A DNA stretch of 64,000 nt from Streptomyces sp. NBC_01268 (GTDB lineage Bacteria > Actinomycetota > Actinomycetes > Streptomycetales > Streptomycetaceae): contig NZ_CP108454.1 in NCBI RefSeq assembly GCF_036240795.1, forward strand, positions 6,012,001-6,076,000, given 5' to 3'. Made by a program: the position numbers and the translations under genes. Shown here one piece after another: positions 27,106 through 35,148 of the stretch. The notes under the pieces were generated by a model, which was not told the DNA's origin, did no database searches, and was given only the letters and a program-made list of their open reading frames with translations. Each line of letters begins with the position of its first letter. Position 1 is the stretch's first letter.

Positions 27106-28542
27106 GTGACCACCGAGCTGCGTCGGCTGCGCAACTACATCAACGGGGAGTTCCGGGATGCGGCCGACGGCCGCACGATCGACGTGATCAACCCTGCCAC
27201 CGGTGAGGCGTACGCGACCTCCCCGCTCTCCGGCCAGGCCGACGTCGATGCCGCCATGGAGGCCGCCGCGGCCGCCTTCCCCGCCTGGCGCGACACCACG
27301 CCGTCCGAGCGCCAGAAGGTCCTCCTCAAGATCGCGGACGCCTTCGAGGAGCGCGCCGAGGACCTGATCGCCGCCGAGGTCGAGAACACCGGCAAGCCGG
27401 TCGCCCTCACCGCGAGCGAGGAGGTTCCGCCGATGGTGGACCAGATCCGCTTCTTCGCGGGTGCCGCCCGTATGCTCGAGGGCCGCTCGGCCGGCGAGTA
27501 CATGGAGGGCATGACCTCGATCGTCCGCCGCGAGCCGGTTGGCGTCTGCGCCCAGGTCGCGCCGTGGAACTACCCGATGATGATGGCCGTGTGGAAGTTC
27601 GCCCCGGCCCTCGCCGCGGGCAACACGGTCGTCCTCAAGCCCTCGGACACGACCCCCGCGTCGACCGTCCTGATGGCCGAGATCATCGGCTCGATCGTGC
27701 CCAAGGGCGTCTTCAACGTCATCTGTGGCGACCGCGAGACCGGCAAGGCGATGGTCGAGCACCCGACCCCGGCGATGGCCTCCATCACCGGCTCGGTGCG
27801 CGCCGGCATGCAGGTCGCCGAGTCGGCGGCCAAGGACGTCAAGCGCGTCCACCTGGAGCTGGGCGGCAAGGCCCCGGTCGTGGTCTTCGAGGACACCGAC
27901 GTGGAGAAGGCCGTCGAGGACATCTCCGTGGCGGGCTTCTTCAACGCCGGCCAGGACTGCACGGCCGCGACCCGCGTCCTGGTCCACGAGTCGATCCACG
28001 ACGAGTTCGTCGCCGCCCTCGCCAAGGCGGCGAGCGAGACCAAGACCGGTCAGCCGGACGACGAGGACGTGCTCTACGGTCCGCTGAACAACGCCAACCA
28101 GCTCAAGCAGGTCAGCGGCTTCATCGACCGTCTGCCGGCGCACGCCAAGGTCGAGGCGGGTGGCCACCAGGTCGGCGAGAAGGGCTACTTCTACGCCCCG
28201 ACCGTCGTCTCCGGCCTCAAGCAGGACGACGAGATCGTCCAGAACGAGGTCTTCGGCCCGGTCATCACGGTCCAGTCCTTCACGGACGAGGCCCAGGCGC
28301 TGGAGTTCGCCAACGGCGTCGAGTTCGCCCTGGCCTCCTCGGTCTGGACGAAGGACCACGCCCGCGCGATGCGCATGTCCAAGTCGCTCGACTTCGGCTG
28401 TGTGTGGATCAACACCCACATCCCGCTGGTCGCCGAGATGCCCCACGGCGGCTTCAAGAAGTCCGGCTACGGCAAGGACCTGTCGGCGTACGGCTTCGAC
28501 GACTACACGCGCATCAAGCACGTGATGACGTCCCTGGGCTGA
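27106..28542 (+). CDS. Aldehyde dehydrogenase, probable 4-aminobutyraldehyde dehydrogenase
   Basis: It is an NAD(P)-dependent oxidation of an aldehyde to its acid; the sequence resembles PatD/PuuC-type enzymes that turn 4-aminobutyraldehyde into GABA. Seen are the cofactor region APWNYPMMMAVWKFAPALAAGN, the glutamate motif LELGGKAP and the catalytic cysteine in NAGQDCTAATR. The length of 478 is normal. GTG 27106 has AGGAGG eight bases upstream. It would act directly after the aminotransferase encoded across the divergent promoter. A second gene of this type lies at 37648. Confidence 0.92.
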   Translation: MTTELRRLRNYINGEFRDAADGRTIDVINPATGEAYATSPLSGQADVDAAMEAAAAAFPAWRDTTPSERQKVLLKIADAFEERAEDLIAAEVENTGKPVALTASEEVPPMVDQIRFFAGAARMLEGRSAGEYMEGMTSIVRREPVGVCAQVAPWNYPMMMAVWKFAPALAAGNTVVLKPSDTTPASTVLMAEIIGSIVPKGVFNVICGDRETGKAMVEHPTPAMASITGSVRAGMQVAESAAKDVKRVHLELGGKAPVVVFEDTDVEKAVEDISVAGFFNAGQDCTAATRVLVHESIHDEFVAALAKAASETKTGQPDDEDVLYGPLNNANQLKQVSGFIDRLPAHAKVEAGGHQVGEKGYFYAPTVVSGLKQDDEIVQNEVFGPVITVQSFTDEAQALEFANGVEFALASSVWTKDHARAMRMSKSLDFGCVWINTHIPLVAEMPHGGFKKSGYGKDLSAYGFDDYTRIKHVMTSLG

Positions 28543-28559
28543 TCCGGCCCGCTCCGCGC

Positions 28560-28603
28560 GGCCCCGGCACGTCGATCGACCTGATCGACAAGGTGTCGGG
28601 GCC
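28560..28603 (+). terminator. Hairpin after the aldehyde dehydrogenase
   Basis: GGCCCCGGCAC pairs with GTGTCGGGGCC over 11 positions (one G-U). The 22-base loop contains GTCGATCGAC, itself self-complementary. It starts 18 bases after the dehydrogenase stop, so it should end that transcript. Confidence 0.65.
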
Positions 28604-28630
28604 GTGCCGTCCCGGTCGACGGACCGTCCA

Positions 28631-28660
28631 TTGCCGCTGGTCGCCGGGGGCGACCATGCT
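28631..28660 (+). promoter_or_regulatory. Candidate promoter for the PotD-like gene
   Basis: TTGCCG (28631-28636) and CATGCT (28655-28660) are spaced 18 bases. The minus-10 ends six bases before GTG 28667, so the mRNA would be leaderless. Confidence 0.4.
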
Positions 28661-28666
28661 GTGCGG

Positions 28667-29866
28667 GTGACAGCCAGAGCCAGAGTTCCCGCCCGTCCGC
28701 ACCCGTCCCGCCGCGACCTGGTGCGGGGGATCGGCGGTGCCGGCGCCGCCGCGCTCCTCGCCGGATGCGGGGTGCCCGCCGCGTACGTCGATCCGCAGGA
28801 CCGGGCCGGGCGGGACCTGTCCGCGCGGGACCGGGTGCTGCACTTCGCGAACTGGCCGCTCTACATCGACACCGACGACGACGACAAGTCGAAGCGGCCC
28901 ACCCTGGACGCCTTCCAGAAGCGGACCGGGATCTCCGTGCGCTACACCGAGGAGATCAACGACAACGACGAGTTCTTCGGCAAGGTCGGCCCGGCCCTGA
29001 TGAACCACCAGGAGACCGGCCGGGACCTCATCGTGGCCAGCGACTGGATGGCCGCCCGCTACGTGCGGCTCGGCTGGGTCCAGGAGATGGACCGGGCCAG
29101 GCAGCCCAACGTCGCCACGCACCTGGACCCGCTGCTGCGCAACCCCGCCTTCGACGAGGGCCGGCTGCACTCGGTGCCCTGGCAGTCCGGGATCACCGGC
29201 ATCGCGTACAACCGCAGGAAGCTGGGCCGGGAGATCCGCTCCATCAAGGAGCTGTGGGCCGACGACCTGCGCGGCAAGGTCACCCTGCTGTCCGGGCTCG
29301 ACGAGTCCTTCTCGCTGCTCATGCAGGGCATGGGCGTCGACGTCACCCGCTGGACCGCGGACGACTTCCACGCGCTGTGCGAGGAGATCGAGGGCCTGGT
29401 CCGCCGCAAGCACATCCGCCGCTTCACCGGCAACGACTACATCAAGGACCTGTCCACCGGCGACGTGCTCGCCTGCCAGGCGTACTCCGGCGACATCATC
29501 CAGCTCAAGGCCGACAACCCCGACATCGAGTTCGTCGTGCCCGAGGAGGGCGCCGAGCTGTGGGCCGAGTCGCTGATGATCCCCAACCTGGCCCAGCACA
29601 AGACCAGCGCCGAGCGGCTCGTCGACTACTACTACGAGCCCGAGGTCGCCGCCGAGCTCGCCTCCTGGGTCAACTACGTCTGCCCGGTCCCCGCGGCCCG
29701 CGACGTCCTCGCCGACTCGGGCGACGAGGAGCTGGCGGCCCTCGCCGAGGACCCGCTGATCTTCCCGGACGACGCGATGCGCACCCGGCTCGCCATCGCG
29801 CGGGACATATCCGCCGACGAGCGTGCCGAGTTCGCGAAGCGGTGGAACTCCATCGTCGGCCTGTGA
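28667..29866 (+). CDS. Polyamine ABC transporter substrate-binding lipoprotein (solitary)
   Basis: The 399-residue PotD/PotF-like protein probably binds putrescine or spermidine outside the membrane. The N-terminus has a twin-arginine-like SRRDLVRG followed by a hydrophobic run and lipobox LAGC. Family segments include LHFANWPLYID, RFTGNDYIKDLSTGD and GDIIQLKADNPDIEFVVPEEG. No permease or ATPase gene follows; the full importer is at 39212-43378, where a paralogue shares the same segments. GTG 28667 is an uncertain start; GTG 28661 and 28604 are in frame. Confidence 0.88.
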   Translation: MTARARVPARPHPSRRDLVRGIGGAGAAALLAGCGVPAAYVDPQDRAGRDLSARDRVLHFANWPLYIDTDDDDKSKRPTLDAFQKRTGISVRYTEEINDNDEFFGKVGPALMNHQETGRDLIVASDWMAARYVRLGWVQEMDRARQPNVATHLDPLLRNPAFDEGRLHSVPWQSGITGIAYNRRKLGREIRSIKELWADDLRGKVTLLSGLDESFSLLMQGMGVDVTRWTADDFHALCEEIEGLVRRKHIRRFTGNDYIKDLSTGDVLACQAYSGDIIQLKADNPDIEFVVPEEGAELWAESLMIPNLAQHKTSAERLVDYYYEPEVAAELASWVNYVCPVPAARDVLADSGDEELAALAEDPLIFPDDAMRTRLAIARDISADERAEFAKRWNSIVGL

Positions 29867-29869
29867 GCA

Positions 29870-29899
29870 GGGGGTCCCGCGCGCGGGACCCCCTTTTTT
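29870..29899 (+). terminator. Rho-independent terminator
   Basis: GGGGGTCCCGC and GCGGGACCCCC form 11 pairs as written (10 with a 4-base loop), followed by six T residues. It starts 4 bases after the PotD-like gene and is the most classical terminator in the window. Its T-run overlaps the minus-35 box of the next gene. Confidence 0.9.
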
Positions 29900-29925
29900 G
29901 AACGCGTTCATGGGGGGCGTACGCT
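29898..29925 (+). promoter_or_regulatory. Promoter for a leaderless membrane-protein gene
   Basis: TTGAAC (29898-29903) and TACGCT (29920-29925) are spaced 16 bases. ATG 29932 begins seven bases after the minus-10 box, so transcription and translation probably start together. Confidence 0.6.
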
Positions 29926-29931
29926 GCCCTC

Positions 29932-30492
29932 ATGAACGACACGAACGGGCCCAGAGCCCTCCTCAAGCGCATTCGCGTCTGGCTGGTCGTCTTCATCGTC
30001 TGTCTGGTGCTGAGCGGCGCCACCGCGTTCCCGCTCGTCACCGAACTGCGCCTCGCCGACGGGGCGCTGGACACCTGGGCCGCACCCTTGGCCGACGCCT
30101 TCCCCGGCCTCGCCGAGTGGATCTCCCGCGTCCGCACCGGCCTCGAGGGCGCCGACGCCCGGGCCCCGTACCTCCTCTACGGCACCGACTGGCTGGCCTT
30201 CGCCCACCTCGTCATCGCCGTCGCCTTCTACGGGCCCTACCGCGACCCGGTCCGCAACATCTGGGTGATCGAGTTCGGCATGATCGCCTGCGTCGGCATC
30301 ATCCCGCTGGCCCTGATCTGCGGACCGCTGCGCGGCATCCCCTTCTGGTGGTCGGTGATCGACATGTCCTTCGGGGTCTTCGGCATCCTGCCGCTGCTCG
30401 CCGTCCGCCGGCTGATCAAGCGCCTCGAAGCCCTGCAGACTTCGGCCGCGCCCGTCCTCACTTCGACGGCAGGCCGTACGCCGACACCATGA
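29932..30492 (+). CDS. Small membrane protein of unknown function
   Basis: The 186-residue protein is not recognised. It has about four hydrophobic segments: VWLVVFIVCLVLSGATAF, WLAFAHLVIAVAFYG, VIEFGMIACVGIIPLALICG and MSFGVFGILPLLAV. There is no catalytic motif. ATG 29932 lacks a ribosome-binding site and follows a good promoter by seven bases, so it is probably leaderless. Its last 35 bases overlap the convergent serine hydrolase gene. Confidence 0.8.
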   Translation: MNDTNGPRALLKRIRVWLVVFIVCLVLSGATAFPLVTELRLADGALDTWAAPLADAFPGLAEWISRVRTGLEGADARAPYLLYGTDWLAFAHLVIAVAFYGPYRDPVRNIWVIEFGMIACVGIIPLALICGPLRGIPFWWSVIDMSFGVFGILPLLAVRRLIKRLEALQTSAAPVLTSTAGRTPTP

Positions 30493-31651
30493 TCCCCAGT
30501 GCCGTCCTGTTCATGTCCTGGCCCTTCGCGTCCGTCGCGTTGACGCTGTAGACCAGGGTCCGCTCACCGTGGCGGGTCGAGGCGATGGCGGTGTTGTACC
30601 CCCAGCGGCCACCCGTCTTGCCCCACACCTCGCGCCCGCCCAGCTTCTTCATCGACAGACCCACGGAGTACGCGGCCGGGTCACCGGTCCTGAAGTCCGC
30701 CACCTTCGGCAGCGTGAACATCTCCTCCAGGAGCGGTCCGCGCACCACCCGGCCCGCGAACAGGGCCTTCGTGAAGCGCTCCAGGTCCGCCGTGGTGGAG
30801 ATCAGGTCCCCGGCGGCCCAGCCGTCCGTCGCCCCCCACACGGAGACGTCCCGCAGCCCGGTCGTCCCGTCGTCCAGCCGCATCCACTGGTAGCCGTGGT
30901 TGTACCGGCCCTCGATCCGGGGGCTCGCACCGGGGAAGTACGTGTCGCGCAGCCCCAGCGGCCGCAGCACGCGCGCGCTCACCTGGTGCTCGTACGAGTC
31001 GCCCGTCACGCGCTCGATGATCAGACCGGCGATGGTGTAGCCGATGTTCAGATAGTGCTGCTTCCCACCGGGAGCGAACTCGCGCGGCTGCGCGGTCGCC
31101 GAGCGGACCAGGTCGCGCGGGTCGTACTCCACGAAACGGCGCGCGTACCACTCCTCGACCGTCTCGCCCGGCAGCTCGGCCGCCGGGATGCCGTGCGTGT
31201 GGTTCAGCAGCTGGCGCACCGTCACCTCGCCGTACGCCGCCGGGATCAGCTCCGGCAGGTACGAGCGGGCCGTCCGGTCCAGGTCGATCCGGCCCTCGCC
31301 GGCCAGTTGGAGCGCCACCGCCGCCGTGAACACCTTCGTCACCGAACCCGCCCGGAACCGGGCCCCCGCCTCGGCCGCGCGACCGGACCTCAGGTCCCGC
31401 ACGCCCGAAGCGCCCTGCCAGACGCCCTCCGTGCCCCCGACCCGGACCAGCGCCGCCGTCGCGTCCTTCGACGGGAGGCCGGCGATCGCCGCCGCCAGGG
31501 CGGTGCCCGTCGCCGGGTCCACCGGGGCACCCGCGGAGGCGGTCCGGGCCGTCGCCGACACCGGGGCCGCGCCCGCCGGCAGGACCGCCGGACCCGCCGC
31601 GACCCCCAGGACGAGGGCGGCGGCCAGCAGCGTGCGGGTGGTGCTCTTCAT
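30458..31651 (-). CDS. Secreted serine hydrolase, beta-lactamase/DD-peptidase fold
   Basis: The 397-residue exported protein belongs to the beta-lactamase class C / D-alanyl-D-alanine carboxypeptidase fold. A signal peptide (TRTLLAAALVLGVAAGPAVLPAGAAP) precedes the catalytic SVTK motif (Ser 103, Lys 106), a YLN triad in HYLNIGY, and the KTG-type motif WGKTGG. Whether it acts on cell wall, beta-lactams or other esters cannot be told. ATG 31651 has GGAG about six bases upstream. Confidence 0.9.
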   Translation of the reverse strand: MKSTTRTLLAAALVLGVAAGPAVLPAGAAPVSATARTASAGAPVDPATGTALAAAIAGLPSKDATAALVRVGGTEGVWQGASGVRDLRSGRAAEAGARFRAGSVTKVFTAAVALQLAGEGRIDLDRTARSYLPELIPAAYGEVTVRQLLNHTHGIPAAELPGETVEEWYARRFVEYDPRDLVRSATAQPREFAPGGKQHYLNIGYTIAGLIIERVTGDSYEHQVSARVLRPLGLRDTYFPGASPRIEGRYNHGYQWMRLDDGTTGLRDVSVWGATDGWAAGDLISTTADLERFTKALFAGRVVRGPLLEEMFTLPKVADFRTGDPAAYSVGLSMKKLGGREVWGKTGGRWGYNTAIASTRHGERTLVYSVNATDAKGQDMNRTALGIMVSAYGLPSK

Positions 31652-31772
31652 GGTCAACTCCGTGGGTGTGAGCCGTTGTTCTCGATGGCTCCATCCTGCT
31701 GACCAGGGGCGATCCGCGGATCGCCCGCACCGGCGGTTCCCGCGGCCGGCTTTCCTCAACCGCGCGGGGGAG

Positions 31773-32465
31773 TCACCTCGGCACGCCTCCCCCGCGCGGG
31801 GGAGGGGGCCCCGCCGCCACGAGCCCCGTCTCGTACGCGCAGATCACCGCCTGGATCCGGTCCCGCAGACCCAGCTTCGCCAGCACGTTCCCCACGTGCG
31901 TCTTCACCGTGTGGTCGCTCACCACCAGCTCCGCCGCGATCTCCGCGTTCGACAGGCCCCGCGCCAGGAGCAGCAGCGTCTCGCGTTCCCGCCCCGTCAG
32001 CACGTCCAGCCGCGCGTCGGCCGGCGCGTCCGCCCGGCGCGGGGTGCCCGAGGTGTACTGCTCCACCAGCCGCCGCGCCACCGACGGCGCGAGCAGCGCC
32101 TCGCCCGCCGCGACCACCCGCACCGCGTGGACCAGGTCGTCCCGGCGCACGTCCTTCAGCAGGAAGCCGCTCGCGCCCGCGTGCAGCGCCTCGTACACGT
32201 ACTCGTCCGAGTCGAAGGTCGTCAGGATCACCGTCCGGCACTCCGACTCCGCGCTGATCACCCGGCACGCCTCGATGCCGTCCATCCGGGGCATCCGGAT
32301 GTCCAGCAGCGCCACGTCGGGCCGCAGCCGCCGCACCGTCTCCACCGCCGCGGCGCCGTCGCCGACCTCCGCGACCACCTCGATGTCCTCCTGCACGTCC
32401 AGGATCAGCGCGAACCCGCTGCGCACCAGCTCCTGGTCGTCCGCGACCACCACCCGCAGCGTCAT
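31773..32465 (-). CDS. LuxR (NarL) family response regulator
   Basis: The 230-residue DNA-binding regulator has a receiver domain with acidic pair DDQ near the start, the phospho-acceptor in LLDIRMPRMDG and the conserved lysine in FLLKDVRRDD. The C-terminal helix-turn-helix is LTGRERETLLLLARGLSNAEIA followed by VVSDHTVKTHVGNVLAKLGL. Its ATG overlaps the stop of the upstream histidine kinase gene, so the two are a partner pair. A disordered Pro/Gly tail ends the protein. Confidence 0.95.
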   Translation of the reverse strand: MTLRVVVADDQELVRSGFALILDVQEDIEVVAEVGDGAAAVETVRRLRPDVALLDIRMPRMDGIEACRVISAESECRTVILTTFDSDEYVYEALHAGASGFLLKDVRRDDLVHAVRVVAAGEALLAPSVARRLVEQYTSGTPRRADAPADARLDVLTGRERETLLLLARGLSNAEIAAELVVSDHTVKTHVGNVLAKLGLRDRIQAVICAYETGLVAAGPPPPRGGGVPR

Positions 32466-33664
32466 CCCCGCACCTCCAGCGGGAGCACCGCCCGCAGCTC
32501 GAAACCGCGCCCGTCCGGGCCGGGGCCGGCCGACGCCGTCCCCCCGTGGGCGGCCGCCCGCTCCCGGACCCCGACGAGACCGTGCCCGCCGGAACCCCCG
32601 GGGCGCGGCCCGCGCCCGTCGTCCGTCACCCGGACCTCCACCTCGTCCCTCCCGTAGCCGAGGCGCACCGACACCGTCGTGGCCCCCGCGTGCCTGACCA
32701 CGTTCGTCAGCGCCTCCTGCACGATCCGGAAGACGGTCGCCCCGGTCGCGGCCGGCAGCGGGCGCACCGTGCCGTCCGTCCCGTACCGCACGTCCAGGCC
32801 CCCGCCCCGAACCCGATCGACCAGCTCCGGCAGCCGGTCGACCCCCGGCTGCGGCTCCCGCGGCGCTTCCGGGCCGCCGCCCTCGTCCCGCAGCACGCCC
32901 AGCATCCCGCGCAGTTGCCGCATCGCGTCCCGCCCGGTCTCGGAGATCGCCTCGAACGCGGCCTCCGCCCGCTCGGGCGCCCGGCGCACGGCCAGCGGGC
33001 CGGCCTCCGCCTGCACGATCATCAGGCTCACCGCGTGCGACAGGATGTCGTGCATCTCCCGGGCGATCCGCGCCCGTTCCCGCGCGGCGGCCTGCTCCGC
33101 CTCCACCCGGTGGGCCCGCTGCCGGGCGTCGGTCAGCCGCCCGAAGGCGTACGCGGCGCCGAACACGAAGAGCGAGAAGGTCAGTTCGCGCGCCGACTGG
33201 GTGTTGAGCCAGACCGACACCGGCACCGCGACGAGCATCAGCAGCACCGTCACCAGCCGCTTCCACGGCGGCGACAGCACGGCGATCGTGTAGACGCTCA
33301 CCAGGCCGGTGTACGGCAGCGGCTGCCCCGGCCCCTCCAGCGCCAGCTTGTACAGCGCGCCGGCCGCCAGCATCGCGAGCAGCACCGCCAGCGGCGCCCG
33401 GCGGCGCCACACCAGCGGCAGCACGCTCAGCGTCGTCAGGCCGTACGCGGGCCAGGTCGCCGGCTCCAGTTCGGGCGGGCGCGGAACGACGAAGGGCATC
33501 GTCATCGCCGCCTGCACGAGCAGGGCCAGGGCCGTGTCGACCGCCCAGGGGTGGTCCGCCGCCCAGGCCCTCAGCTCCTGGATCCCGCGGACCTCCCGGA
33601 GCCCCAGCCGCCCCTCCCGGATCCCCGCCCCGTCCCGTGCATCCCGAGTCCCCCGTATGCCCAT
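32462..33664 (-). CDS. Sensor histidine kinase, HisKA_3 type
   Basis: The 400-residue kinase is the partner of the adjacent LuxR-type regulator. Four or five membrane segments fill residues 35-165, with little outside the membrane, so it probably senses a membrane-related signal. The phospho-accepting His lies in ARIAREMHDILSHAVSLM; the ATP-binding N-box IVQEALTNVVRHAGA and G-box VTDDGRG follow. It overlaps the methyltransferase stop by one base (TAATG) and the response regulator start by four, so all are co-translated. Confidence 0.94.
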   Translation of the reverse strand: MGIRGTRDARDGAGIREGRLGLREVRGIQELRAWAADHPWAVDTALALLVQAAMTMPFVVPRPPELEPATWPAYGLTTLSVLPLVWRRRAPLAVLLAMLAAGALYKLALEGPGQPLPYTGLVSVYTIAVLSPPWKRLVTVLLMLVAVPVSVWLNTQSARELTFSLFVFGAAYAFGRLTDARQRAHRVEAEQAAARERARIAREMHDILSHAVSLMIVQAEAGPLAVRRAPERAEAAFEAISETGRDAMRQLRGMLGVLRDEGGGPEAPREPQPGVDRLPELVDRVRGGGLDVRYGTDGTVRPLPAATGATVFRIVQEALTNVVRHAGATTVSVRLGYGRDEVEVRVTDDGRGPRPGGSGGHGLVGVRERAAAHGGTASAGPGPDGRGFELRAVLPLEVRG

Positions 33665-34443
33665 TACGGCTTGCGGCCCACCGCTCCGTACTGCGCCACC
33701 TCGACCGCCTCCGGCGCCCGCCAGCGCGCGCACGACACGATGCCCGGCTCCAGCAGCTCCAGGCCGTCCAGGAACGACGCGAAGTCCTCCCGGCCGCGCG
33801 CCGTGATCGGCGGGGTCGCGTGGGCGTTCCAGAACTCCATCGCCGCGACGTTCCCCTCGCCGCCCAGCTCCGCGTCGAACGTCGGGTGCGTCAGCACCAG
33901 ATGACTCCCGGACGGCAGCGCCGCCATCACCGTCCGCACGATCTGCCGGGCCTCGTCCGTGTCCAGGACGAAGTTCAGGATGCCCAGCATCAGCACCGCG
34001 ACCGGCCGCGAGAGGTCCAGCGTCCGGCCGGCCGCCGCCAGGATCGTCCCCGGGTCGTGCGCGTCGGCGTCCACGTACTCGGTGACCCCCTGCGGCGCGC
34101 TCGTCAGGAGCGCCCGCGCGTGGGTCAGGACGATCGGGTCGTTGTCGACGTAGACCACGCGGGAGTCCGGCGCCACCCGCTGCGCGACCTCGTGGGTGTT
34201 GTCGGCCGTCGGCAGCCCCGTGCCGATGTCGAGGAACTGGCGCACCCCCGCCTCGGCCGCGAGGTACGTGACCGCCCGCCCCAGGAACGCCCGGTCCGCG
34301 CGCGCCACCGCGCCGATGCTCGGGTGGAAGGACGTGACCTGGTCGCCGACCGCGCGGTCCACCGGGTAGTTGTCCTTGCCGCCCAGCCAGTAGTTCCACA
34401 CCCGTGCGTTGTGCGCGATGTCGGTGCGGATCCTGTCGTTCAT
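33664..34443 (-). CDS. SAM-dependent methyltransferase, DUF574 type
   Basis: The 259-residue protein belongs to a methyltransferase family greatly expanded in Streptomyces (Methyltransf_19, formerly DUF574). Typical features are the start RIRTDIAHNARVWNYWLGGKDNYPVDRA, the SAM loop FLDIGTGLPTADNTHEVAQ and VVYVDNDPIVLTHARALL. Substrates of the family are largely unknown. It overlaps the phosphodiesterase gene upstream (ATGA) and the histidine kinase downstream, an unusually tight association with signalling genes. Confidence 0.92.
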   Translation of the reverse strand: MNDRIRTDIAHNARVWNYWLGGKDNYPVDRAVGDQVTSFHPSIGAVARADRAFLGRAVTYLAAEAGVRQFLDIGTGLPTADNTHEVAQRVAPDSRVVYVDNDPIVLTHARALLTSAPQGVTEYVDADAHDPGTILAAAGRTLDLSRPVAVLMLGILNFVLDTDEARQIVRTVMAALPSGSHLVLTHPTFDAELGGEGNVAAMEFWNAHATPPITARGREDFASFLDGLELLEPGIVSCARWRAPEAVEVAQYGAVGRKP

Positions 34444-35129
34444 CCTCGGCCCTTCCGCAGCACGCCGGCCAGCGTGTCGATCCGGTTGGTGGTGATCGAG
34501 TCCACCCCGTCGCGGATCAGCTTACGCATCGTCCAGGCGGTGTCCGCGGTCCAGGCCGAGACCAGCAGCCCGTCCTTGTGCACCCGCTCCACCAGCTCCC
34601 GACCGGCAAGGCCGAAACGGTAGTTGAGCCACCGGGGGCGCACCGCGTCCAGCAGCGCGCGGCGCGGCGGGACCAGCGTGTTCCAGGTCAGCGCGATCTC
34701 CGCGGCCGGGTCCGCCGCCCGCACCTGGAGCATCGCGACCGCCCCGGCGCAGTAGGAGACGCGCTCGCCCGCCCCGGACTCGCGGACGGTGCCCACGATC
34801 GTGCGCACCGAGCCCGCGTCGCCACCCGGCAGATCCAGCATCAGCCGGTGCGCCCCGGCCGCGATCAGCGCCTCGCGCAGGGTCGGCACACCCCCTCGGG
34901 TGACCTCCGCGACCTCGGCGACCGTCAGTGAGGAGAGCGGGCGCTCGACCTTCCAGAGGCGCTTGAGGGTGTCGTCGTGGAGCAGGACGGGGACGCCGTC
35001 CTTGGTGAGCCGGACGTCGACCTCCACCGCGTCCGCGCCCCGCTCGATCGCCGACAGGATCGAGGGGACGGTGTTCTCGCGGACGCGGTAGGGATCGCCG
35101 CGGTGGCCTACGACAGTGACGGGGTCCAT
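34440..35129 (-). CDS. Glycerophosphodiester phosphodiesterase
   Basis: It hydrolyses glycerophosphodiesters to glycerol 3-phosphate and an alcohol. The 229-residue TIM-barrel protein shows the family start VVGHRGDPYRVRENTVPS, the metal motif AVEVDVRLTKDGVPVLLHDDTL and the C-terminal VSAWTADT. There is no signal peptide, so it is probably cytoplasmic. Its stop overlaps the methyltransferase start (ATGA). It lies 19 bases after the adenosine-deaminase-family gene and may be transcribed with it. Confidence 0.94.
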   Translation of the reverse strand: MDPVTVVGHRGDPYRVRENTVPSILSAIERGADAVEVDVRLTKDGVPVLLHDDTLKRLWKVERPLSSLTVAEVAEVTRGGVPTLREALIAAGAHRLMLDLPGGDAGSVRTIVGTVRESGAGERVSYCAGAVAMLQVRAADPAAEIALTWNTLVPPRRALLDAVRPRWLNYRFGLAGRELVERVHKDGLLVSAWTADTAWTMRKLIRDGVDSITTNRIDTLAGVLRKGRG

Positions 35130-35148
35130 GACCCCATTCTCCCGACGC

